This document shows positions 18,253 through 27,494 of a stretch of DNA of 64,000 nt, in pieces. Location: positions 243,754 to 307,753 of the forward strand of contig CBDDHW010000001.1 in assembly GCA_965228575.1 (NCBI GenBank), given 5' to 3'. Within the stretch, counting starts at the first letter, position 1. Every line of letters starts with the position of its first letter. The translations under genes and the position numbers were made by a program. This stretch comes from UBA11612 sp965228575 (GTDB lineage: Bacteria; Pseudomonadota; Alphaproteobacteria; Rhodospirillales; Rhodospirillaceae). Under the pieces are notes generated by a model that saw only the letters and a list, made by a program, of their open reading frames with translations, did no database searches and was not told the origin of the DNA.

Positions 18253-18271
18253 CACGTAAAGGAGAACATTT

Positions 18272-18559
18272 ATGTTGGTTGGTATAATGTGCTTTGACAA
18301 ACCCGATCATGTTGACTTGCGCATGAAGACAAGGGATGAGCACCTGGAATGGATTCAGCGGCCCGACATAGAGCTAAAGTTTGCTGGCCCTATGTTGGAC
18401 GACAATGGGGAAGCATCTATAGGATCTCTAATTATCGCGGAGGTCAGTGATCTCAAGACAGCGCGAGCGATTTTTGCGGAAGATCCCTATAATAAAGCGG
18501 GATTATTCGAGCGCGTCGTCATTGTACCTACGCGCAAAGTATTCGGCCAAATCTCTTGA
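18272..18559 (+). CDS. YciI-family protein
   Basis: The 95-residue protein has the YciI pattern: a leading GIMCFDKPDHVDLRMKTRDEH, whose terminal R.DEH is the conserved Asp-His pair, and LKFAGPMLDDNGEASIGSL. YciI proteins have a dehydratase-like ferredoxin fold with an uncertain role. An ideal AAAGGAGA precedes the ATG. It sits between manC and acs without an obvious pathway link. Confidence 0.88.
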   Translation: MLVGIMCFDKPDHVDLRMKTRDEHLEWIQRPDIELKFAGPMLDDNGEASIGSLIIAEVSDLKTARAIFAEDPYNKAGLFERVVIVPTRKVFGQIS

Positions 18560-18641
18560 TTTAGTTCGTGTAATTTCCTGCGGGGTCGCTCTTTGAAAAG
18601 AACAGTGTGTATCTAGCGATCGAGTATCGAGGAAACGTGAA

Positions 18642-20582
18642 ATGTCAGAGAATCAAATAATAGATGTTCCGGAAGCGTTTGCGTCCAACGCGTTGCTAGA
18701 TGACCGCAAATGTCGCGAAATGCGAAATGATGCCTCAACTGATCGCCTGACATTCTGGCGCACAAATGGCAAACGTTTGGACTGGATTACACCGTACACT
18801 CATGTGTGTGATGTCTCGTATGACGCGAACGATTTACATATCAAGTGGTATCAAGATGGCACCTTGAACGCGAGCATGAATTGCCTCGATCGGCATTTGC
18901 AGCAACGCGGCGCTCAAACTGCAATCATTTGGGAAGGCGACGATCCAAAGAATTCAAAACACATTTCTTATGCTGAGTTACATGAAGAGACGTGCAGGTT
19001 AGCCAATGTCCTAAAGTCGCTTGGAGTAGCAAAGGGCGACCGCGTTTGTATTTACATGCCTATGATTATCGAGGCGGCGGTGGCGATGCTCGCGTGTGCG
19101 CGAATTGGAGCAGTGCATTCTGTAGTTTTTGGCGGCTTTGCCCCTCAATCTCTAGCGGACCGAATCAACGACTGTGAAGCTAAGTTGGTTATCACCGCTG
19201 ACGAGGGCCGGCGCGGTGGAAAAACCATACCACTCAAGACAAATGTAGATGCGGCATTAGAGAGCGCGCCCTCTGTGCGTCACGTTATCGTTGTCAAGAA
19301 CACAGAGGCCAAGGTGCCTATGACAACCCCGCGCGATGTTTGGTACCACGTGCTGACTGAGCGGGCGAATGTGTTTTGCGATCCAGTTGAGATGAACTCA
19401 GAGGATCCCCTGTTCATTCTTTATACATCGGGCTCAACTGGGAAGCCGAAAGGGGTTCTTCATACAACGGGTGGGTACATGGTATATGCGTCCATGACCC
19501 ATGAGTACATATTCGATCATAGAGATGGAGACATATACTGGTGTACGGCTGATGTTGGTTGGGTCACCGGTCACAGTTATATTGTTTATGGCCCTCTCGC
19601 GAACGGTGCGACCACCCTCATGTTTGAAGGTGTTCCGAATTATCCAGACTCCTCGCGTTTTTGGCAGGTGGTGGACAAGCACGGCGTTAATGTTTTTTAT
19701 ACTGCGCCGACCGCGTTACGTGCCCTTATGCGTGACGGCGAAGACCCAGTAAAACGCACGTCGCGAGCAACATTGCGGTTGTTGGGTACGGTGGGAGAGC
19801 CAATTAATCCTGAAGCTTGGCTGTGGTACCACCGCGTCGTTGGAGATGGACGCTGCCCAATTGTCGATACATGGTGGCAAACAGAAACCGGTGGTATTTT
19901 GATCTCTCCAATTCCAGGTGCGACGAAACTCAAACCCGGATCCGCGACACTACCTTTTTTTGGTATCGAGCCGTGCATTGTGGATGCCGATGGTAACGAG
20001 TTAGACGGAGCGTGCACGGGGAATCTCTGCATCAAGACATCTTGGCCTGGCCAGATGCGCACGGTCTATGGTGATCACCAACGCTTCGTCGACACGTATT
20101 TTAAAACTTATCCCGGGAAGTATTTTACCGGCGACGGGTGCCGCAGAGATGAAGACGGATACTATTGGATCACTGGCCGTGTAGACGACGTAATCAATGT
20201 TTCTGGCCATCGCATGGGAACGGCAGAAGTTGAGAGTTCACTGGTTGCACACGAGTCAGTGGCCGAGGCCGCAGTGGTTGGCTATCCGCATGATATTAAG
20301 GGTCAGGGGATCTATGCCTACGTAACCTTGATTAAAGGTATCGAGCCTACTGAGGACCTGCGCAATGACCTCGTCTCGTGGGTTGGTAAAGATATAGGGC
20401 CAATTGCTAAGCCAGATGTGTTGCAATGGGCGCCCGGCCTGCCAAAAACACGGTCAGGTAAAATTATGCGCCGCATACTGCGCAAGATTGCTGAGAACGA
20501 AGTTCAAAACCTGGGTGATACGTCGACCTTGGCAGATCCCAGCGTCGTTGAAGATCTTGTTAAGAACCGCGTCGCAAATTGA
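18642..20582 (+). CDS. acs: Acetyl-coenzyme A synthetase
   Basis: Acs activates acetate to acetyl-CoA through acetyl-AMP. The 646-residue product contains the AMP-binding motif LYTSGSTGKPKGVLHTTGGY, WWQTETGG, the YFTGDGCRRDEDGYYWITGR hinge region and the C-terminal acetylatable lysine motif PKTRSGKIMRR. Length and all core motifs are standard. A GAGGAAA stretch lies about 9 bases before the ATG. Confidence 0.97.
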   Translation: MSENQIIDVPEAFASNALLDDRKCREMRNDASTDRLTFWRTNGKRLDWITPYTHVCDVSYDANDLHIKWYQDGTLNASMNCLDRHLQQRGAQTAIIWEGDDPKNSKHISYAELHEETCRLANVLKSLGVAKGDRVCIYMPMIIEAAVAMLACARIGAVHSVVFGGFAPQSLADRINDCEAKLVITADEGRRGGKTIPLKTNVDAALESAPSVRHVIVVKNTEAKVPMTTPRDVWYHVLTERANVFCDPVEMNSEDPLFILYTSGSTGKPKGVLHTTGGYMVYASMTHEYIFDHRDGDIYWCTADVGWVTGHSYIVYGPLANGATTLMFEGVPNYPDSSRFWQVVDKHGVNVFYTAPTALRALMRDGEDPVKRTSRATLRLLGTVGEPINPEAWLWYHRVVGDGRCPIVDTWWQTETGGILISPIPGATKLKPGSATLPFFGIEPCIVDADGNELDGACTGNLCIKTSWPGQMRTVYGDHQRFVDTYFKTYPGKYFTGDGCRRDEDGYYWITGRVDDVINVSGHRMGTAEVESSLVAHESVAEAAVVGYPHDIKGQGIYAYVTLIKGIEPTEDLRNDLVSWVGKDIGPIAKPDVLQWAPGLPKTRSGKIMRRILRKIAENEVQNLGDTSTLADPSVVEDLVKNRVAN

Positions 20583-20673
20583 ATTAGGTCCGAGGCTCTA
20601 TGGGGAGCGTTGCCAAAGAAAAAGGATGAACTCGCCGTCCTCAGCAAAGGTGTGGGCGCTTACGAGTCGGGAC

Positions 20674-22080
20674 TTAAACGTGCTTTTCGAGAAGCTTTAA
20701 TACCAATTGGTGTTGGTTTGCGGCAATTTCCGCATTGCTATCCAAATTTAGTTCAACGAACACGTTGCGCGCTTCGTCAAACGCTTGTGCAGCTTGTTTT
20801 AAGTATTCGACGTTACTCGCTGCAACTCCCTTCTCTTTGAGGGCGGCCCCAATATTCGTAAGAGTTGTTGCCCATGCCAGTGGAGCTTTTGCGCGACTGC
20901 GAACTCGTGCGATCTTCAAGAACACGCTGACGGCCTTATCGAAGAGAGAAGGCTGTTGTGTCAGTTTGCCCATCGTTATCAGTAGTCCGCCCAGAGAATT
21001 CTGTATATCAGCCCAGCGCTCAGGCGCCTCGGTTATCGTCCAAATTGCTGTGGCGTCTGAAAATGCATCAGCCGCTTCTTTAAGGTGGCTAGTCTCATTT
21101 GTGCTCAATGCCTGGCTATGTAACGCTAGGCCTAAACGAACTTTCAAGGCTGCAAATTCATCAGCAAATACTTCCTTACGCACCATTCCGAGAGCTGCGC
21201 GATAATATTCCACGGTTTTATCAGCAAGCTTTGGCTTTTTGGTGAAATCGCCAATCAAAGATAAAGCATCAGCTATATGACTGCCCACCATAGCGCGTTC
21301 ATGCTCGGGGAAAGCGTCTTCCCCAAGAATTAGCGCACCTTGGTAAACTGAAACAGCGCGTTCGAGTAATTTGACATCGCCGGTACGAGCTCCCTCAAGC
21401 AATAATAGTGCCGCGTAAGCGGCCTGCGCAGTTGCGCCTTCCGCGACCGTTCCCACCATATCTCCTTCAGCAAAGTGTGTTGCTGCTTTCAACACGGGCC
21501 GGAACATTGCGGCGCGCGCGCGAACGCCATCCGCAGACTCAACGTTTACTGCGGCCAGAGCGGTACCAAAGACAAGATCGCCGCTCGCGTCGTCGAATAG
21601 AGCGGGAACCTCCAATCGTTCCAGCGCTGATATGGACGCACTCTGCGGGTGAATAGGAGTGGAGCCACCCAAAAACCTTAGCCGCCATGATGCACCGGCA
21701 TCGCCTGATGAGTGTCCGTGAGGCTTGAGAATGCTCTCCCCCCATATCAATAGATCTGCGCCTTCGCGTTCAAGCCACCTGCGACCCAAGTCGACTGCCA
21801 TGGATACAAATAAAGGTTGGCTGTAATCAGCGCCGGGAACCGTTAAAGGCCGATCAGCGATTGATATTGATACGCCTAAGCGACCCGCAAGCCGGTCATG
21901 AATGTGGCGCGCGGCAAGACCCTGCGTATCTCCGGCCAACGGGCTGACCATGATCTTTAATGGGTCGACTCCGTATAAAGAATCGTCAATGTCATGAGTA
22001 CGACTACCAGGCTGACTTTTGGCATATACAGCATCGCCAGAACGCTTCCGCAGAACATTTTTTATGGTCTTAAATGGCAT
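20674..22080 (-). CDS. TPR-containing protein of unknown function
   Basis: I do not recognise a named family for this 468-residue protein. Residues about 38-125 (LKIMVSPLAGDTQG, HIHDRLAGR, ADLLIWGESILKPHG) resemble the alpha/beta N-terminal domain that precedes TPRs in some alphaproteobacterial proteins, a TolB-N/FlgO-like arrangement. From about residue 200 onward there are repeated helical pairs with TPR spacing (for example LLEGARTGDVKLLERAVSVY and LGLALHSQALS). There is no signal peptide or membrane span, so it is probably cytoplasmic. It is convergent with acs. TPRs suggest a scaffold role, which is inference only. Confidence 0.7.
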   Translation of the reverse strand: MPFKTIKNVLRKRSGDAVYAKSQPGSRTHDIDDSLYGVDPLKIMVSPLAGDTQGLAARHIHDRLAGRLGVSISIADRPLTVPGADYSQPLFVSMAVDLGRRWLEREGADLLIWGESILKPHGHSSGDAGASWRLRFLGGSTPIHPQSASISALERLEVPALFDDASGDLVFGTALAAVNVESADGVRARAAMFRPVLKAATHFAEGDMVGTVAEGATAQAAYAALLLLEGARTGDVKLLERAVSVYQGALILGEDAFPEHERAMVGSHIADALSLIGDFTKKPKLADKTVEYYRAALGMVRKEVFADEFAALKVRLGLALHSQALSTNETSHLKEAADAFSDATAIWTITEAPERWADIQNSLGGLLITMGKLTQQPSLFDKAVSVFLKIARVRSRAKAPLAWATTLTNIGAALKEKGVAASNVEYLKQAAQAFDEARNVFVELNLDSNAEIAANQHQLVLKLLEKHV

Positions 22081-22259
22081 GACTCGCCATGTACCCCTTC
22101 AATACGGAACGTCTGTGGGCGTTTCCACATTCGACCATGTGAAGTGCCCAATTTGTCGCTCAATGTAAGGCCTCTAAAGGAACGAGGCCAGAATCAAAGA
22201 GTTAGCAATAGGCTCTTAACAATATATTGAAGACTCGGGGCGAGTCGTATTGGTGCTCC

Positions 22260-22460
22260 TCAAAAATCTGAGCATCGGCCCTTGCGTTCCCAGTCGCCAA
22301 ATCGCGTGGGCTCGGCCCCCTCCGGTCCACCGATTTCGCTTTCAAGTTTAGCCGGTTCCGGCCTTGTTTTTACTTTGAATGGCTCTGTGCTCAGAGCAGC
22401 GGCGCCCGGGCTCAAGGGAAGCGGAAGAGTCTTTGAAGGCTTTATGGTTTGGGATGACAT
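22260..22460 (-). CDS. DUF1674 protein (SdhAF4-like)
   Basis: A 66-residue frame whose C-terminal half reads EIGGPEGAEPTRFGDWERKG and ends RCSDF, the DUF1674 signature. The eukaryotic relative SDHAF4 promotes assembly of flavinylated succinate dehydrogenase. In alphaproteobacteria the gene is frequently next to htpX and rsmB, and both are close by here, which supports a real gene despite its size and weak ribosome binding site. It is divergent from htpX. Confidence 0.82.
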   Translation of the reverse strand: MSSQTIKPSKTLPLPLSPGAAALSTEPFKVKTRPEPAKLESEIGGPEGAEPTRFGDWERKGRCSDF

Positions 22461-22568
22461 TTGCCAAGATTACAAAATAATGAGGACTCAATACAGCTCT
22501 TGTATTGAAAGGTGGCCGACATATCTCATGGTGGAGCGGATATCTCTCGTCGCGAAGGAGCAACGTTT

Positions 22569-23435
22569 ATGAATTCGATACGTGCAGGTCTATTGCTGGC
22601 CGCCATGACAGGTCTCTTTCTTGCTGTGGGATATCTCATCGGCGGCCCCGGCGGGATGACAGTAGCTTTCTTCTTAGCTCTTGCGATGAACATTTTCGCT
22701 TACTGGAATTCAGACAAAATTGTTCTGCGCATGTATCGCGCGCGGGAGGTAAATCAGACGTCGGCTCCTCAACTATATCAAATTGTAACCACTCTCGCTC
22801 ATCGGGCGCAGCTTCCAATGCCCAAGGTGTACATAATTGACAACTCACAGCCCAACGCCTTCGCCACCGGTCGAAATCCCGATCACGCCGCTGTAGCGGC
22901 GACAACCGGCCTTCTCAATATGTTAACGCCAGATGAAATCGCAGGCGTTATGGCTCACGAACTTGCGCATATCAAAAATCGCGATACGTTAGTCATGACC
23001 ATTACCGCGACTATTGCCGGTGCGATCGGCATGCTTGCGAACTTCGCGCTTTTTTTTGGTGGTCGGCGTGGTGCAGGGGGTATTCTGGGGGTCATCGCCA
23101 TTATGATCTTTGCGCCCTTAGCTGCTTCATTGGTGCAAATGGCGATTTCCCGGACCCGTGAATACGGTGCAGATGCAGGCGGTGCAGAAATATCGGGGAA
23201 TCCGCAAGCCCTCGCCTCGGCGTTGGCGAAACTAGAGCGCGGCGCTCGTGCGGTTGAGAACCAATCGGCGGAGACCAATCCTGCGACAGCTCACATGTTT
23301 ATTGTAAACCCTTTGAACGGTCATCGGGCCGACAACTTATTTTCTACACACCCTTCTACGGAAAACCGAATTGAGAAACTCAACGCAATGGGTTCTCCAG
23401 CCGCGCGCCAACGTACGCCTGGCCCCTGGGGCTAA
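22569..23435 (+). CDS. htpX: M48-family membrane metalloprotease HtpX
   Basis: HtpX is an inner-membrane zinc protease that removes misfolded membrane proteins. The start at 22569 is preceded by AAGGAG 8 bases upstream and gives MNSIRAGLLLAAMTG, the typical N-terminal membrane helix; an earlier frame start at 22512 adds 19 unrelated residues. HELAHIKNRD is the HExxH site, two further hydrophobic segments lie around residues 140-200, and SRTREYGADAGGAEI supplies the third ligand region. Length (288 residues) is normal. Confidence 0.95.
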   Translation: MNSIRAGLLLAAMTGLFLAVGYLIGGPGGMTVAFFLALAMNIFAYWNSDKIVLRMYRAREVNQTSAPQLYQIVTTLAHRAQLPMPKVYIIDNSQPNAFATGRNPDHAAVAATTGLLNMLTPDEIAGVMAHELAHIKNRDTLVMTITATIAGAIGMLANFALFFGGRRGAGGILGVIAIMIFAPLAASLVQMAISRTREYGADAGGAEISGNPQALASALAKLERGARAVENQSAETNPATAHMFIVNPLNGHRADNLFSTHPSTENRIEKLNAMGSPAARQRTPGPWG

Positions 23436-23450
23436 CAGATCTCCAATGTG

Positions 23451-24185
23451 TTACGCCTTTGTACCCTTGGCGAACCCGCGACAAAGGGGAATGTCCGTTG
23501 GCGACTCGGTAAGTTTCCAGCATTGAACATCAACGAAGCCCGCTGTTCGAACCATGTGACCCAAGCAGTCTAAGGTCGGTGCCCACCAATTCGTGGAGTT
23601 ATCGCCGAGTTGTTTATCGGGATAAAACTCCATGACCATTTGATGCTTGTCATATCCCTGACCTAAGCCGCGATAAGGGCTATAATCATCGCATATTGCG
23701 CTTTCTAAAAAGATTTGGCCTTCGCAAACGGATGACAGCTTGTCCAGCGCGAGTAAGGGGTGGCGGAGATGATAAAGCGTGCCGAAGAAGAAAATTATGT
23801 CAAATTGTCCGATAGTATCCGGTGATAAATCATAGAGATTCATCTCCATTCTTTGGCAGCGATCTTCCGAATAGCCGAGAGCCGCTCGGCACAGGTCAAA
23901 GCTATCCCATTTTGTTCTCGCAACGTTGTGTTGTTCATCCAATCGATCTGAGAAATCGTCGATCGCGAGGACTTTCTTGGCGCCGCGGGCAAGCGCTTCA
24001 AACGACCAGTATCCATCCCAGGCACCAACATCTAAGACGCGTAAGCCCGACAAATCTTCTGGAATTTTGTACATCTTGGGCGAAAGTGGAGCCCATCCCG
24101 GGGTCGTGATACCGCCTGGCAACACAATGCGATGGTACCAGAACGGGATAGATTTTATTTTTTCATGTAGATCGGAACTCATCAT
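23451..24185 (-). CDS. SAM-dependent methyltransferase (DUF1698/CmoB-like)
   Basis: The 244-residue protein has the SAM motif LRVLDVGAWDGYWSFEALARG near residues 49-69, an acidic motif II KVLAIDDFS, and the FDIIFFFGTLYHLRHPLLALD stretch, as in CmoB-like proteins. CmoB carboxymethylates tRNA wobble uridine, but this branch includes many uncharacterised small-molecule or glycan methyltransferases. It lies alone between htpX and rsmB on the opposite strand, so context does not fix its substrate. Confidence 0.75.
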   Translation of the reverse strand: MMSSDLHEKIKSIPFWYHRIVLPGGITTPGWAPLSPKMYKIPEDLSGLRVLDVGAWDGYWSFEALARGAKKVLAIDDFSDRLDEQHNVARTKWDSFDLCRAALGYSEDRCQRMEMNLYDLSPDTIGQFDIIFFFGTLYHLRHPLLALDKLSSVCEGQIFLESAICDDYSPYRGLGQGYDKHQMVMEFYPDKQLGDNSTNWWAPTLDCLGHMVRTAGFVDVQCWKLTESPTDIPLCRGFAKGTKA

Positions 24186-24288
24186 TGGACCTTGATGTGG
24201 CGCCTATTGAAAGAGTGGATTTGTTTCAAAGCCGTATTTCATATGAGAGACGATTGACATTGCTGGGCACCTGTCCGCAATTGGCATT

Positions 24289-25635
24289 ATGAAAACTAAG
24301 AATCAGAACACTAACAAGAAAAAACTAACTGCCGCGCTCGATAGTGACATCGCAGCTCGTGTTGCCGCTTGCGAGCTGCTGAATAGCGTATTGCGGGACC
24401 ATGCTCGGGCAGATGATCGGTTTGACGATGCGGTAAAGGCTTTGGACTCGCGAGATCGCGCTTTCGTACGCCTCCTTTTGGCGACGACTTTGCGCCGCTT
24501 AGGTCAAATAGACGCAATATTGAATGTTTTCCTAAATAAAACACCTTCCCACGAAATTCTTGATATTCTCAGATTGGGGTGTGTACAAATCTTATTCCTC
24601 GATACACCCCCACATGCTGCCGTCGCGACTGCTGTAACAATGGCCAAACGGTATCATCAACGCCTCGGTGGGCTGGTGAATGCCGTTCTAAGACGTGTTT
24701 CTGATAAAGGTAAGGAAATCACGACGGACCAAGACGCCGCGCGGTTGACCATGCCCGACTGGTTGTGGGAGTCGTGGACAAAGGCGTACGGTGAGCCGGT
24801 AACGCGAGGATCAGCCGAAGCTCACCTCATAGAACCCCCGTTAGACATTAGCGTGAAAGATTCATCCCGCGCCGGCGAGTGGGCGAGCCGGCTTGGAGGG
24901 CAAGTTCTTCCGACGGGGAGTGTACGTTGTAAAAACGGTGGTCGCGTCCAAGATTTCGATGGATTTGCCGAAGGGGAATGGTGGGTGCAGGATGCCGCAG
25001 CCGCCCTTCCCGCTCGCGTTTTATTGCATGCACTAGGCGAGACTAGGGGAAAGTCAGTCATAGATTTGTGCGCCGCGCCGGGAGGTAAGACTGCTCAGCT
25101 CCTGGCTGCGGGTTGTAAAGTGATTGCCCTGGATATTGATGGCAATAGGCTTGCTCGTGTGCATCAAAATCTTTCGCGATTGAAATTTGAGGCAGACGTC
25201 ATAGAGGCCGACGCCGGGAATTGGCGCCCATCGCATTTGGTTGATGCAGTGCTCTTAGATGCTCCATGCTCGGCGACCGGAACAATTCGGCGACACCCGG
25301 ACCTGCCATTTCTTAAGAGGGCTAGTGATATTGCCAGCCTTGCGGTGATCCAACGCCGATTACTTGAAGCCGCAACCCATATGGTTAAGCCTGGGGGAGT
25401 TATTCTTTACAGCGTGTGTTCTCTACAGCCTGAAGAACGCCATCAAGTAGTAGATGAAGTTCTTTTGAGCGATGAAACATTGACTCTCGAAAAGATCCCC
25501 GCGGCAGCGGTATGCGGAGAAATTCAGTTCATTTCTCGCCGAGGTGAGCTGCGTTGCTTACCGTGTCAGTGGCCGGAACTCGGGGGACTAGACGGGTTCT
25601 ACGGGGCCCTATTGCGACGAGCACCAAATACGTAG
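24289..25635 (+). CDS. rsmB: 16S rRNA (cytosine-C5)-methyltransferase RsmB family
   Basis: An N-terminal NusB-like domain (about residues 20-140, with DRAFVRLLLATTLRRLGQID) is joined to a Sun/NOL1 methyltransferase domain. The latter shows DLCAAPGGKTAQL (SAM), LLDAPCSATGTIRRHPD and YSVCSLQPEE, whose Cys residues act in catalysis and release. RsmB methylates C967 of 16S rRNA. The 448-residue length fits the family. Neighbouring htpX and DUF1674 are its usual partners in alphaproteobacteria. Confidence 0.93.
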   Translation: MKTKNQNTNKKKLTAALDSDIAARVAACELLNSVLRDHARADDRFDDAVKALDSRDRAFVRLLLATTLRRLGQIDAILNVFLNKTPSHEILDILRLGCVQILFLDTPPHAAVATAVTMAKRYHQRLGGLVNAVLRRVSDKGKEITTDQDAARLTMPDWLWESWTKAYGEPVTRGSAEAHLIEPPLDISVKDSSRAGEWASRLGGQVLPTGSVRCKNGGRVQDFDGFAEGEWWVQDAAAALPARVLLHALGETRGKSVIDLCAAPGGKTAQLLAAGCKVIALDIDGNRLARVHQNLSRLKFEADVIEADAGNWRPSHLVDAVLLDAPCSATGTIRRHPDLPFLKRASDIASLAVIQRRLLEAATHMVKPGGVILYSVCSLQPEERHQVVDEVLLSDETLTLEKIPAAAVCGEIQFISRRGELRCLPCQWPELGGLDGFYGALLRRAPNT

Positions 25636-25644
25636 AACTTCCTA

Positions 25645-25661
25645 TTGCAAATCATTCGCAA
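25645..25661. promoter_or_regulatory. Palindromic Fur-type box, upstream copy, before bfd
   Basis: TTGCAAATCATTCGCAA is a near-perfect 17-bp palindrome (TTGCnAATnATTnGCAA). It resembles iron-regulator boxes and overlaps a possible -35 (TTGCAA) with TAAATC 17 bp further on. Operator function is inferred. Confidence 0.5.
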
Positions 25662-25684
25662 ATACACTAAATCTATGTTTAGTT

Positions 25685-25703
25685 AATGAGAATGATTCGC
25701 ATT
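25685..25703. promoter_or_regulatory. Palindromic Fur-type box, downstream copy, before bfd
   Basis: AATGAGAATGATTCGCATT is a 19-bp near-perfect palindrome (AATGnGAATnATTCnCATT) close to the Fur consensus, ending 21 bp before the bfd ATG. Together with the copy 40 bp upstream it suggests iron control of bfd. Confidence 0.6.
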
Positions 25704-25724
25704 TTTTGGGAGCGGTCGTCGCAT

Positions 25725-25946
25725 ATGTATGTGTGTATATGTAACGCATTGACTGACAAAGATATTTTCCATGCCGCGCAGAATGGCGCTCGTGATGTTG
25801 ACGACGCCTATCAGATGCTGGATTCGGAAATTTGCTGCGGTCAGTGTTATTGCGCGGCCGAGGCAGTGATCGATTCGGCGCGCTCCACTCCTGCCGCAGT
25901 GGTTGAGAACGTTCCAGATATTTTTGTCCCTCAGCCTGCTGAATAA
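25725..25946 (+). CDS. bfd: Bacterioferritin-associated ferredoxin
   Basis: Bfd is a small [2Fe-2S] protein that reduces the core of bacterioferritin to release iron. The start at 25725 gives MYVCICNALTDKD, and the four cluster Cys appear as CxC near the N-terminus and CCGQC near residues 38-42. An earlier in-frame start at 25686 would place coding sequence inside the operator palindrome. The gene is convergent with bfr, its functional partner, 21 bp away. Confidence 0.93.
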   Translation: MYVCICNALTDKDIFHAAQNGARDVDDAYQMLDSEICCGQCYCAAEAVIDSARSTPAAVVENVPDIFVPQPAE

Positions 25947-25967
25947 GGCGAAGCGACCGCTTTTGAT

Positions 25968-26447
25968 TTACTCTTCCGCGGGAGAGCTTTGCAGCTGAAC
26001 GTAGTTCTCTACACCCATACGTTCAATTTGATCGAGTTGTGTCTCAAGCCAATCGACGTGTTCTTCCTCGGACTCCAATATCTCTTCAAAGAGTTCTCTG
26101 GAGACGTAATCACCGATCTTTTCGCAATGAGCAATGGCGTCTTTTAGGGCGGGCATCGCTTGCATTTCCAGTGTTAGGTCGCACTGCAATATTTCTTTTA
26201 CATCCTGCCCAATCATGAGCTTGCCCAAATCCTGGAAATTGGGGAGACCCTCCAGAAACAAAATGCGTTGCGTCAACTTATCTGCATGCTTCATTTCATC
26301 GACGGACTCTTTGTATTCATACTCGCCCAGTCGAGTGAGTCCCCAATCGCTCAGCATGCGAGAATGAAGGAAGTACTGGTTAATTGCCGTCAATTCGTTC
26401 TTGAGAACCGAATTTAAGAATTTGATGACGTCTTTGTCGCCTTTCAT
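25968..26447 (-). CDS. bfr: Bacterioferritin
   Basis: Bfr is a heme-containing 24-mer iron store. The 159-residue product has the ferroxidase ligands in NELTAINQYFLHSR (Glu18) and DEMKHAD, where Met52 is the heme ligand, and LESEEEHVDWLE near residue 127. A GGAG lies 5 bases before the ATG. It faces bfd. No clear Fur-type palindrome is visible in its own upstream region. Confidence 0.96.
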   Translation of the reverse strand: MKGDKDVIKFLNSVLKNELTAINQYFLHSRMLSDWGLTRLGEYEYKESVDEMKHADKLTQRILFLEGLPNFQDLGKLMIGQDVKEILQCDLTLEMQAMPALKDAIAHCEKIGDYVSRELFEEILESEEEHVDWLETQLDQIERMGVENYVQLQSSPAEE

Positions 26448-26765
26448 GGGTTCTCCTTCGCATTTCGTAACTATGAAGTCTTGAGGATTTGATAGCGTAT
26501 CATAGCTATATCATTAAATAGCCCATCTACTACAAGCGCGGATCGTGATTAATTTTGATAAGTTTGTGCGTTGTGTATGTTGGAGATAAATTGATCGACG
26601 AAAACCAATTTTTTGTTTCCTCCATTCCCACCTTAGACATTGAATTCAGAACTGGACTTGTTGTCTGCTAAGCAACTCATTCTCATTTGCCCCCGTGTAC
26701 ATCAGAACAACAAAATCGTTCGTGCTTGCATGGAGTTTTCAGCCGGGTCGCTCAAGATTGAGACA
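26448..26765. other. Intergenic region upstream of bfr
   Basis: This AT-rich stretch of 318 bp holds the bfr leader. An imperfect inverted repeat GATAGC...GCTATATC lies near 26490-26512. No convincing gene was seen; a 61-codon plus-strand frame at 26640-26825 has no family features and overlaps the next gene. Confidence 0.4.
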
Positions 26766-27494
26766 CTAGTGCGTCGCTTTGCGAGCACGGACAAAAATAT
26801 AGTCGCCGCGTCGATTGCTATTTAAAAGAAATAGAACGTACAGCGCGTGGCTTATTAGCCTTCGCCCAATTCCAAATCGCCCCATGGTGCCGCGATTTCC
26901 AAGCACCTCCAATAGATTGCGGTAAATTGGAGAGTAAAGCGGGAATCCCCATTCTATGACACGATCTATTTCTAGCCCCTCAGCTGCTATTTTAGATTGA
27001 AGTTCACCGCGCGCGTAATTGCGGACATGGCCGATATCGGCTTCAAATTGGCGCATACGGCCTTGCAGAGTTGCAACAACAACATACCCGCCTGGGTTCG
27101 TCATTGCCGCCATATTTTTTATTGCACCTACGTCGTCTTCAATATGCTCAACGACGTCCGCACAAACCACCAAATCAAATTTTTGTCCCCAAGACTCTTT
27201 AGAAATATCGAAAACCCTGAAGTCGGCATTTGGAAGAGTTTTTTTAGCGAGGCGCAATGCGTTTTCCGCAATCTCTACACCGGCGACCGCGGCGCTTGTG
27301 TGCATATCGCTCAGAGTTTTCAGCAACGACCCTTCCCCACACCCAACGTCGACAATGGAGGTTGGATGCAAATCTTTTGTAAGATTGCGCACGAGGCGTC
27401 TTGTGTGGCGCGACATTGGGCCGTACAGGCGCATGTCATCCCAGCCGCCGGACCATATCGCATTATAGTCGGGTGTTTGCGCCGTACTGCTCAC
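26766..27494 (-). CDS. Class I SAM-dependent methyltransferase
   Basis: The 242-residue protein has the SAM-binding motif IVDVGCGEGSLLKTL near residues 44-58, VAGVEIAENAL as motif II and FDLVVCADVVEHIEDD as post-motif, the pattern of methyltransferase 11/23 families acting on small molecules or glycans. Its start overlaps the GT4 gene stop by 4 bp, so both are one unit. This points to modification of a sugar or sugar-lipid product, not a known housekeeping target. Confidence 0.8.
   Translation of the reverse strand: MSSTAQTPDYNAIWSGGWDDMRLYGPMSRHTRRLVRNLTKDLHPTSIVDVGCGEGSLLKTLSDMHTSAAVAGVEIAENALRLAKKTLPNADFRVFDISKESWGQKFDLVVCADVVEHIEDDVGAIKNMAAMTNPGGYVVVATLQGRMRQFEADIGHVRNYARGELQSKIAAEGLEIDRVIEWGFPLYSPIYRNLLEVLGNRGTMGRFGIGRRLISHALYVLFLLNSNRRGDYIFVRARKATH

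Noticed and set aside
22282..22572. 96-codon plus-strand frame upstream of htpX
   Set aside because: It is antisense to the DUF1674 gene, whose signature is clear on the minus strand.
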